A stretch of 64,000 bases of DNA, taken from Flammula alnicola. Lineage: Eukaryota; Basidiomycota; Agaricomycetes; Agaricales; Strophariaceae. This document shows positions 11,234 to 21,684 of this stretch, piece after piece. The notes under the pieces were generated by a model, which worked only from the letters and a program-made list of their open reading frames with translations, had not been told where the DNA came from and did no database searches. Position numbers and translations under genes: made by a program. The stretch lies in contig JADNRV010000168.1 in NCBI GenBank assembly GCA_015499995.1, positions 1-64,000 on the forward strand, read 5' to 3'. Position 1 is the stretch's first letter. Each line of letters opens with the position of its first letter.

Positions 11234-13380
11234 TATGACTGCCCAGGTGCACTTTTATTCACACGCGCGTGCGCGCGCAAGTTGTGTGTGTGTGTGCACC
11301 CGAGGTGGCCTCAACTCACATAAAACTACAATTTCATCAGGCTATCAGCTCATTGGACCTCTCTCCGTATATTTATTGGTTGTAAATAGCTTTTATCACC
11401 ATTTGTTAACCCAAAATGAAGTGAACGGAACCATTTTTGACAATGGTCAAACACGTTCCCACGGGTGCTACAATCTCTACCGAGAAAGCATTTGGGAGTT
11501 CAATGGAGAAATTTGAAGGCAACAATCCTTTCGTCAAATATATTATAGCAGTAATTTAAATTTCTTACAAGTTTATATTAAAGACCTCTTAATAGCAGAT
11601 TAATTGTTATGTTCAGATTTTGGTATGTGCATGCCTCCAGGCTGACTCAAATCCAAAATCTCTGAACCTTCATTCAACCTACAATGGCCTTGAAAATAAA
11701 CTGAGCCCATCGAATAGACCTTTCCGCGACTATTTTTTTAGTTAATATTAATATTTGTTGAACCTTAAGCAGGTCTTAATGATAGACATTTAGATTTGAG
11801 GTGCATGAGGCCTTCAAAGTGTAACTAAGCTCAAATTTTAAGAAATTTAGATTATTGCTATGAAAGAATCACATTCAAATTTCTCCCCTGAACTCTCGAA
11901 TGCTTTCTCGGTACTTAGAGATTGTAGCACCCGTGGGAAAGTGTTTGACCATTGTCAAAAATGGTTCTGTTCACTTCATTTTGGGTTAACAAATGGTGAT
12001 AAAAGCTATTTACAACTAATAAATATATGGAGGGAGGTCCAATGAGCTGATACCCTGACGAAATTGTAGTTTTACATGAGCTGAGGTCACCTCGGGTGCA
12101 CAGACAGACACAACTCGCGCGCGCGCGCGTGGGAATAAAAGTGCACCTGGGCAGTCATATTTTCCCACGGATGCTAGACTTGGTGTATGTATGTGCATCC
12201 CTCTATGCTGACTCGAATCCAAAATTTCTGAACCTTCAATCAACTTGAAATGACCTTGATAATAAGTTCAGCCTATCTAACACGGCGGACATTCAACTGT
12301 CAAGTCGGCCGACCGGTTGTCCTGTTAAGTCATACAGAGGTTGCCGGCAAGTCATAACCTGTCATGACACAGGTTGACTTGCCGGTCACAGTGGCCGATG
12401 TCACGCTCTTTCTTTTTTTTAATGTTCTCGCCTTATATTCTGCGTATTTAATAGTACTCATGCATCGTGTTTATTCAAATTCATTCCCTCACTATCAATC
12501 TACGTATTGTCTTCGCCACTACTTGAATTCGCTTTAATCTAACGTTAGCAACTAACAAACATACAGAAACTTACTGCCAAATGTCAGAATGCAAACGCTC
12601 GACGGAAAACATTTTTGAATTCCAATTATTGTAACATTTACTAAACTTGATGTCGCCTTCGTTAGTTGCTAACGTTAGATTAAAGCGAATTCAAATAGTG
12701 GCGAAGACAATACGTAGATTGATAGTGAGGGAATGAATTCGAATAAACACGACGCATGAGTACTATTAAATACGCAGAATATAAGGCGAGAACATTAAAA
12801 AAAAGAAAGAGCGTGACATCGGCCACTGTGACCGGCAAGTCAACCTATGTCATGACAGGTTATGACTTGCCGGTAACCTCTGTATGACTTAACAGGACAA
12901 CCGGTCGGCCGACTTGACAGTTGAATGTCCGCCGTGTAATAGACCTTTCCATATCTATTTTTAAGTTAATATTGATTTCTGTTTACCCTTAAGCAGGTTT
13001 TAATGACTCGGATAGTCTTTTGAATTTGAAATTTATGAGGTCTTCGAAGTACAACTAAGTTCAAATTGTAAGAAATTTATATTATTGCTACAAAAGGCAT
13101 GTCACCTTCAAATTGATTGCACAAACTCCCAAATACTGGAGATTGTAGCATCGATGGGAAAGTGTTTGGCTGTTGCCAAAAACAGTTTCATTCACTTCAT
13201 TGTGTTAATAGAGAGTGATGTGAGCTATTTTAAACTACTAAATACATGGAGGGAGGTCTAGTTAGGATGTTTGAGCTGACAACCTGACGAAATTGTAGGT
13301 TGAGGCCATTTCGGGGGCGCGCAGACCCAACTCGCGCGCGCGCGGGCACGTGAGAATAAATGTGCACCTGGGCAGTCATA
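11234..13380. mobile_element. Long-TIR inverted-repeat element inserted in the tandem repeat
   Basis: Termini are perfect 19-bp inverses (TATGACTGCCCAGGTGCAC and its complement). Flanks carry a 7-bp duplication, CATGCGC at 11227-11233 and 13381-13387. The neighbouring 94-bp units show the empty site with a single CATGCGC. Arms of about 280 bp pair 11234-11520 with 11870-12159. The part from the spacer through the right arm is present a second time (12160-13380), giving an extra internal terminus at 12141-12159. Each arm contains a CG/TG alternating tract. No coding capacity; superfamily not assigned. Confidence 0.82.
12281..12936. mobile_element. MITE with 276-bp terminal inverted repeats and TAA target duplication
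   Basis: The left arm 12281-12556 and right arm 12661-12936 are nearly exact inverses, starting CACGGCGGACATTCAACTGTC, with a spacer of about 104 bp. TAA flanks both sides (12278-12280 and 12937-12939). The homologous part of the host element near 11705 lacks the insertion, giving a natural empty site. A three-base TWA target fits PIF/Harbinger, but terminal sequence alone does not prove it. It is nested inside the preceding element. Confidence 0.9.
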
Positions 13381-13440
13381 CATGCGCCCTTGTTCTTTGA
13401 GGCAAGGTGTGTAACGCCTCGCCCTTTGAGGCGGGTTGGC

Positions 13441-14388
13441 AGTCTGACAACGCCGCAGGACAACACATTGCTGATGTTGGCGGCCGCTTCGCAGTCGCTT
13501 GCACTGGAGATCAGCATGGCGTGCAAGTCGACATCTGTCCAATCGGGCTCGATCAAGACCACCTCGACCAAGACCTCGTCGTCATCGGCGCGCTCCAAAA
13601 AGCCGTTCGAGCCAGTGTCAATGTCTCCACTGCGTCCTTCTCCTCCTGCCAGTGTCGTCGCTGCACCTGCTCTTGCTCCTACACCTGTGACCCAGAGGCC
13701 CTCCAGGTGGAAACTCAGGTTTGGCAAAAACAACTCCAACAACGCCAATGCTGCACCTCCTGCGGGCCGGATCTCGCCTGTGGAGGAAGTCGCCTCGCCG
13801 CCGACGTCGCTGGACCTGTCGCCCTCGCAGGCTATGGCCACCACTGCCAGCAATGTGACGAGCCTGATGGGGTTGAATGCCCGCCCGCGCCGTTGTCCGC
13901 TGTTTCGGCATCCTCTTCCAACGTTGAGCTCGAGTCGTCGTCGTCCTCTACCTAGAGTCGAGGGCATCGTGCCCGGGACTCGCCGGTGCCTGCGGCTTTG
14001 GGTGTTGATGCCACTCGAGCAGATCGCCTGAGCTAGTCCCTATTCTAACTCTCTATACTCGCTTCATCAACATCAACAACTACATCAACAACAACAACAT
14101 CAACAGCCGCAATTGTACCCTAACAGCAACATGAACAATAACCGTGCTGTGTCGCCGAACAGCACAAGAAGCGGGCGCCCTGTCGTGTCGTCCACGAGGT
14201 CGGTGGTGTCGTCGAACTGGCGCAGCTCGATGAGCACGTCGAGCAGTGCCGTGACGTCGGCGTCGGCGTTTACGAGGTATAGTAATTCGAGTGCGAGGAA
14301 TATCTTGATGATGGCGACGTGCGTGTGTTCAGCTAGTTGGCACGCGAGTGTGAAGCCGTCATCGACTGGGTATTATGCGGGATAATAT
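13441..14388 (+). pseudogene. Decayed serine- and glutamine-rich protein gene
   Basis: Codon use and low-complexity composition look protein-coding, but the frame changes. One frame runs through about 13860 (SSSSARSKKPFEPV, RPSRWKLRFGK, NVTSLMGLN). A second takes over with LSAVSASSSNVELESSSSST and hits TAG near 13952. After that the first frame reopens with a Gln/His run (about 14064-14110) and continues to TAA near 14383. At least one stop and two shifts are therefore needed. It resembles an intrinsically disordered fungal protein; function unknown. It begins just after the broken tandem-repeat unit, so its 5' end may be lost. Confidence 0.5.
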
Positions 14389-15650
14389 ACTGAAGAACAT
14401 CAAGAGTGGGTTTTTATTTTCAGTAGGGATGCCTGAGGCATGTTTAGCGTGCTTCGAAAATCTTTTCTTAATTTTTTTTGCATAGATAGATAGATAGAAT
14501 ATAATATAAAGTCATCATCTACCATGAAAAATTTATCTTCTTACTAGTTTCTCACTTGTCGACCTAAGCGACTGTAAGCGAGTATTCAGCAGCCCTGCAG
14601 GGTTCCCTAGCTAAAAAAGAAAATCATTGGTGAACTGCGAGTTGACTGCGAGTATCCAGTAAGCGGGTCAACGACTAATCTCCCGGTGTCAGACTCCGAT
14701 ATTTACACGACAGACTCATCTGGATTGATTCAGTGGTGATGACAGCCAAGCTACACGCTACATGACAGATTCATCTGGATTGCTTCAATGAGCCTGTTCT
14801 GTGGAAAGGCTTTCCTTTCCATTCCTTGGGCCCTCGAGGTCGGCAGGGACGTCGATATACAGAGCAGCTCTGCTAAGTGGCCTTTCGCCGCCTTCCTTGA
14901 TGTCCTGCGTATGCGAGCCTCCACACTGCCCGACGACTCGGAGCGTGGCTGGCTCTGGTGGATCAGGAAGATCCAGAGAACGGGTTCTCACTATAACGGG
15001 TGCCTCGACTCGCTACTCGCCATTGTTCCACTAGGATTCGCCGTCGAGTGCCACGCTTCTGCCCTACACCTCTGAATGCCAAATCAATCTTGAAGGTACG
15101 TCGTCCTTGCTCCTTTTTCAAGATTACTTGCTGAAGGTGTTTCAGTTTTCATTACCCCACATACCACGCCTGAATGACCACTTACGGTACGCCTCGGCGG
15201 GTTTTGCCCCCAACTTCAACACCTGCAACATCTTTTACTGCTCCCATACGGGGTCAACGGTCGCTGACAGATACGCGGCATTTGGGCCGATGCCACCTTC
15301 ATCGATCCCCCGCTCGTTGAGCGTGAATCAGGTCATATACCTTTACACAACATCGTCAAGGTCCATGCGACTCTGCTGTGTTGCCTAGGGAGAAGGACTC
15401 TGCACTGTATGTTGTCTGTGTACCTATCTCCAAAGCTTACTTGCTCATGGCTGAGATTTGTTTAGATTTCAACCGACATAAAGTGTCTTAACCACCAATA
15501 ATCATATCGGAGCTGAGTACCTCAGTGACAGCGTTGCTCCAATTAAAAACAAACAAAATATAATAATGTAACACGGTCAACCATCGCAATGTCTCTTACT
15601 GCTCCCTTATGCCTCGCTGGAGTCGGTTCATGGCTCCCATCTTGACCGCT
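14389..15650. repeat. Repeat modules shared with 24-26.6 kb and 31 kb
   Basis: No gene is supported. The segment holds two copies of the hairpin motif (14714-14737, 14770-14792). Text at 15270-15310 (GCATTTGGGCCGATGCC) is repeated near 24170. The block around 14845-14875 (GATATACAGAGCAGCTCTGCTA) resembles 31070-31100. These look like diverged copies of one non-coding family. Confidence 0.5.
14714..14792. repeat. Two copies of a dispersed hairpin motif
   Basis: Copies lie at 14714-14737 and 14770-14792. The consensus is CTCATC, an 11-nt loop TGGATTGATTC, then GATGAG. The first copy has lost its 3' stem. Other copies are at 25901-25923, 26560-26582, 30974-30996 and 31106-31130. Confidence 0.75.
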
Positions 15651-15938
15651 GGTTCATTTTGGCTTACATCATAACTACCTACACGTAAGGCATTTAGATC
15701 GATTCGAATCATGCTGGAATTAACGACTTTCTCCTGCAGCTGGTTGGTGCTGTCGGTCAATGTCCATCTTCTCCTTAGATGTCCGCAAGGCAATTCAAAG
15801 TTCACCCGCCCTCGCCTACATGAAGTACAACACCACTTACACCGACCTCATATCCTTGTACCCTTTTTACTTCCTTCCGCCGCATCCAGCATCGCCTTGG
15901 TTACCTTGGCTACTGCAGGAATAAGGGACTTGTCCCGG

Positions 15939-15950
15939 TATATAATATAA
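15939..15950 (+). promoter_or_regulatory. TATA-like box upstream of the deleted Plavaka copy
   Basis: TATATAATATAA lies about 40 nt before ATG 15983. The intact copy has the matching GTATATAATG at 27061-27070, 48 nt before its ATG, so the element's own promoter is conserved in both. Confidence 0.5.
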
Positions 15951-15982
15951 TCCATCTGACTTCAGATCTTTATTATTCATTC

Positions 15983-17009
15983 ATGCCGTTCTCCCATTGT
16001 ACCAGCCATGGTTTTGACAAAAAAACCCGCGGAACCCAGCTTGATAAGCGAACTATCGAAAAACATGGAGTGGCGGATTATCGGCTAGCGGCAAAGAGCG
16101 CCCGCGACGAGGAGTTGCAGAAGACTGAGCAGGCTATCGCGTCTTTCGTTTCAGCTATGTCTCTGGCAGACAAGACTTCTGGGCCCTCGACAAAGTCTGG
16201 AAGTCGGCTTTGGTCATTGGCATCACCTACTCAGGCGGATGTTGACATAATGGAGGCTCACATTGCCGAGCATCGTTCAATAAAGCTGTCCGGCTCGCCG
16301 CCTAGCAAGAGGCAACGCATCGAAGAGTTTCTTGATCGTTTGAAGGCGATTGAAAAGAGGTTAAATGAACTCAATGCCGACACCTCCTCTCGGTTAGCAA
16401 GTTTGGGATCTCCCCGTCGCATGGCCGAGCCATTTCCTTTGGAGCGCGATTTACAGCTCGCAAAAGCTCTTCATTCGGACCTACTCCGCGTCAAATCGGG
16501 CTTTAACGAGGTGGTTGCCACGAAACAATCACTACTCGAGCAGCTCCACAATCTCCTGCAAGCTCTGAAGACTGCGAAGCAAACATGGACAGAGGCTTCA
16601 ATCCTGGCTGGTCAGCAGCCTTCGGCCCCACCGTGTCCTCTCGGCGGACCATCGGAGTATAAGTCTGGTTAGTGGTCTATAGGACTATTTTGTCGTTCCG
16701 GATGCTTACAGATTTCTTTCAGAACATCATTATGGCCCTATTCTCAACGGGGTGAATACGGTCATACAAGCGATAGTGTTTATTATGTCAGCATTGCAGA
16801 TTATCTCAAAGGTTGCCCGTTCTGGCTGCCGCTTCGTTCTCGAAATGATGGGCTATGTCGTACGGCTCGCTCTTCTGGAATCGCAGGATCACATTTCTCC
16901 TCAAACTGCGAATCTCTTGGGCGACCTTCCGAAGGCCAGCGTTGATCCAGCAAACAGAATATCTGATATAACTGAGTTGCGAAGGAAGTGTAATATGCTC
17001 CTTGGGTGA
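15983..17009 (+). pseudogene. Internally deleted Plavaka-type transposase copy
   Basis: Exon 1 (15983-16667) and the start of exon 2 (from 16723) match the intact transposase at 27118-28055 closely, including the N-terminal Cys/His head (HCTSHG), the PPSKRQRIEEFLDRL helix and the ISKVARSG region. At 16930/16931 the sequence jumps from the base equivalent to 28056 to the one equivalent to 28381. That is an in-frame loss of 324 bp (108 codons) covering the Cys-rich segment. Similarity then stops near 16975 and the frame ends at 17009. Similarity also extends upstream to about 15660, so promoter and head were copied together. The product could act only as a truncated N-terminal protein. Confidence 0.85.
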
Positions 17010-17237
17010 TTGAGAAGGAGGGGGAAATGAGGGCGTCGTGGGAAGCGAAGTTGAAGCCTACGAAGGGCAAGGTGCGTTAAGAGTCGATAATTTTCTTTAC
17101 GGAAATCAGCTCTGACGATGGATATGTCTACAGCAACACGGTATCGACGAGGTGCAGACAGTTGAAAAACAGGAATTGCGGCCTGCCATGCCTGTTGAGA
17201 TGTCTTTCGCTAAAAGATCGACGAAGAAGAAGACTTG
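16985..17237 (+). pseudogene. Captured C-terminal gene fragment, unknown origin
   Basis: Directly after the point where Plavaka similarity ends, two coding-like exons can be read: VIEKEGEMRASWEAKLKPTKGK up to a donor near 17071, then HGIDEVQTVEKQELRPAM ... KRSTKKKT ending in TGA near 17237. A normal-looking intron separates them, so capture would have been at DNA level. No family recognised. The piece is absent from the intact Plavaka copy. Confidence 0.45.
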
Positions 17238-17654
17238 AGGTTCTTGTATTTTATTTCTGTGTATTCTCCGACAGCTCCGGCTGCAGAAAATGATGGCCTA
17301 TATGGCATTCGCTGTCTGAGTTAAAGGTGCTCGTGCTCGCACAGAGAGTCGAGGGCAACGAGTAATCCAGGGGTAACACCAACTAGGCCAAAGCAAGGAA
17401 CCGGTCCGTCTTTATTTAGTTATAACTTTTTTTTTCTTTTTTTACTACTTGCTAAGGCACTCGGTATCTTCGCGCAGCATATAGTATCAAGTTTTTCCCT
17501 TCTTGACATCTAGAAAACACCACTTTTTTATATTTTGCAGTGTATCGCTAGCCAACCTCTAATTCACCCTTATCCTGGTGTTGTGGGATTGATATAATTC
17601 ATCCTTTTACTCCATGCTTGTACCCCACTTCGATTTATTTTGCAGAACGACACG

Positions 17655-18557
<903 letters not shown>

Positions 18558-19082
18558 GTGAGTCCTCGCGTATAAGTGATACTTCTTCCATACGTAAAGT
18601 CTCAAGACTCATTTATTTCCTAACTAGCTCGCCCTACCTGGCGGGTCAGAAGCTTATCTACATCTTTAGAGTTGCTGAATTGTCTCCTACTCCTCTGGAT
18701 CTTATGTCAATCGACTTCCAAACCCCATTGTTGCTACTTCTCTATCAACGTTCACATAGTTTCGCCCCAAGTTCAACGCTTCTTACTACCGATCTTACAA
18801 GGAAGATAGCCACCGTGCTCTCTATAAGAGCCAAATAAGAGCTTGGTGTTCTCGATCTAACGGGTTTTACACCATCATCAGGAATGTGGTCAGAAACCCG
18901 TTTCCCAGACCTGATACCTGACATATTTCTCTTCGAAGTAACATGAATGTACCGAATCAATAATATAACACCTCATAACCTCCGCTCGCGTACCTGAGTT
19001 ATAGGTTTAATGGTGCTTACATAAGAGTCGAATGAAATGTTGCGAATTCGCTAAATTGGACCATTTTTGTCCAATAACGACG

Positions 19083-19939
19083 ATGAGGAAACTTCAGCTG
19101 CCGACTCCACCTCCACCACGATCGCCTCCCCCTCCTCCGCTTTCGAGGTTTTCTACTCCTGCAGTAAAAGACAGCGCATGGGCGTCGTCCGACTTCATGC
19201 TCGGCGCAGGAATGGTAATAATACAGAAACAAACAAACCTGATCGTCGTCCTGAAAGACAAGCAAAGGGGGCACTCGAAATGGTTCTTTCCCCGTGGCAG
19301 AAAGGATATGGAAGAGTCGCTGGAGCAGACGGCTTTACGAGAGGCGTATGAGGAGGCGAGTGTTATCTCTAGATGACCATCCCAACTGACTTTCAACGTC
19401 TGACAGTCAGGCTATCACCCGAAGTTCATCCCTCTCTATAATCCGACTAGGCAGCCAGTTGCACCAAGCCAACGAGAACTATACAATAAACAACCTTTTA
19501 ACGCGGAACCAGTGTACTTGACACTAACTGCATGTCAGCCCAAGACAAAGTGTAATGCAGAGTTGCAGGATGGAGGAAAAGAATATCTAATAACCTGGTA
19601 TGCTGGGCAAATAGATGAGAAGGCGGTGCGCTTCTAATGATTTCATCTTCACGAATGACTGATGGCCATCTCTGCCTGTATTGTTAGGATCGACTGACTG
19701 GCATCGGCATGCATAATGAGCAACACTATCAAAGTTATCTACTTCCTTACGATCAGGCTCTTGAAAAAGTTTCGGCCTCCGAGAAAATGGTTCTTCAATA
19801 CACTTGGGCTCTTTATGTACGCACAAACAACTTGTTAGTCCAGGAAGAAGAAAGGAGCGAAAATGGTATGCATAACCTCTGCTTTGAAAGTTTATAGTGG
19901 TTTATTCTTCTTCTGCTAGAATCTGCTTTCGAGTCTTAA
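19083..19939 (+). CDS. Nudix hydrolase, apparently intact
   Basis: Four exons (19083-19359, 19411-19625, 19688-19865, 19920-19939) with introns of 51, 62 and 54 nt give 229 aa without stops. A Pro-rich leader (residues 5-20) precedes the Nudix fold. The signature GRKDMEESLEQTALREAYEE lies at residues 72-91 with the metal-binding REXXEE glutamates present; the Gly normally found after EEx is replaced by Ser. Later blocks match fungal members: FIPLYNPTRQP, EYLITWYAGQI, HYQSYLLPYDQALEKV and VLQYTWALYVRT. Such enzymes cleave nucleoside diphosphates linked to another moiety; the substrate cannot be read from sequence. It lies among transposon modules and gene fragments, yet unlike them is open throughout, so it may still be expressed. 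It could be a captured copy or a stranded host gene. Confidence 0.8.
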
Positions 19940-21684
19940 TTTGAACCCAACCCAAAGCTACTTTCTGCCTGTTAAAAATATAATTTATGTTCTCTTCACT
20001 CGATAACAGACTTTTCACAACACCAGCCTCTATGCCTTCCAGAGCCTTAATACTCTGATGGATCTGAACCACGCTCGCAATTATCTCCAGGACCTGAGGC
20101 CCGGCCACTCAGCGCCCAGCTATACTCTAGCAACAAATCTTCGTCAGGTTATCTTTTCCTGATTGACATATCCATTGCAGAAGTTTTTGTGAGGATATAC
20201 CAGATGCGACGCACACCTCCAATTGAGAAGGATGACACCTGGGTGTGATCGTCGACACAGTGTCGGCAGTCAATCCAGTTCATTGGCGAGCACGTGGTCA
20301 TCGCGCGAATCGTTCAGCTGGTCGTCGCCCGGCCATTGTCAAGCCGTTGCCCCTTCCTTCCCTTGCACCACGAGCATGACTACATCCTTACCCCCCACCA
20401 CAGGCCAATAGCTGCTACTACCTTGCCCAGATGGCCTGTGAAATGTATGCCTTCGACGAGGCTATCAAATGCCCACTATAATATCCAGCAGATTCTGGAT
20501 ACCGACGCGGAGCTGGCAAGGTTGGTTAGGGTGGACGGATGTAGGAAAGACAAATGGGAGGGGGACCGTGCAGCGGAATACCTGCAATGTGAGTACATAG
20601 ATCGATCAGAAGGCCCATAGGACTGTACTAAACATCTACCATTACTTACATTCAGATCTCCTAACTCATCCGAGGCCCTATAGGTTGTCCTTCGTTGTCA
20701 GTCCCTCGCCTTCCTGATTCGTAGGCCCCGGTCACTTGACCAGCCCAGATATGATGGAATCCCCACGAAACACCATTCCCCATTATCGAGCATGAAATGT
20801 GCATCACACCCGAAGCACCGAGATACGCTATATGTCAACCACCTGTGCAGACGTTAGCCCAGAGGTCAGGAGGACTAGGCCCACAGTTCACGTTCGGAAT
20901 TGCAGGAAATTCATCTGAGATGGACTCTGTAGCGTAGACTGGATAATTTTGCCAACCTCATCGTCTCAGAACTGTAGTAACCTGGTCCAGGATGGACTCT
21001 GTAGCATAAACTGGGAGATTTTTATTATTTAGTACATAGAGTATCATTTTATAAGTGTAATGAAGTGTTTCAAATCTCAAGTTTGCTTTGTGTAACATGC
21101 CTAACTGAGCACTTGATCTCTCGAGGATCGGCTACTATGAGGGTTTTCACTAAGAGTACAATTATCTTATCAAGATGTAAGTCACAAAAACATGAACTGA
21201 GTCGTCTCTCACTAACGAACCACTTGCTACACGGACATATCATGCTTGCCAATCAACGACACACCCACATCGATCAGCGACACATCCACAACTGATTGGC
21301 CATATGTGTCGAGCTTCGGTTGCATGTGTCGTCGATGCCGACCGTCCTAATTTGGCGAGGGTGTCAATTGTGGTCCATCCTGGCTAATCCAAGGCTAATC
21401 CAATGTCGGAATCTCATGGCGTGGTCATAAATCTAATCCCTTCACTTCTGTTAGAGATGTATTTTCTAGGCATGGGTGCATGGCAACCGGGACAATGAAA
21501 TTTTCTTGTTTTCCTTTGTTCCTGCGACAAGTTCCATGCAGTGCCCGTCAGCATGCGGTGTCTCCTTTGTATTACTAATACATACGACAGCCGGGCACGA
21601 CCATCACTGATGACACATCGAAATTGATTCAGATAAGACCCATCGCATCCGCAACTTGTCCGCAACTCAGCGGCGCCCAGCATC
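19940..21684. other. Degenerate interval with gene-like scraps
   Basis: From 20005 to 20160 a coding-like scrap (SLYAFQSLNTLMDLNHARNY) is visible. Near 20405-20450 another reads NSCYYLAQMACEMYAFDEA. Neither can be extended or named. A direct repeat, GGATGGACTCTGTAGC(A/G)TA, occurs near 20918 and 20992. The rest (20640-21680) shows no gene. Confidence 0.35.

Noticed and set aside
10447..11252. Long minus-strand frames with repeated KGRGVHLVSKNKGAWLARG-type peptides
   Set aside because: They simply translate the 94-bp tandem repeat in successive frames; no start context, domain or codon bias.
13230..13967. 245-residue minus-strand frame
   Set aside because: It spans an element terminus and the antisense of a Ser-rich coding region; an antisense shadow.
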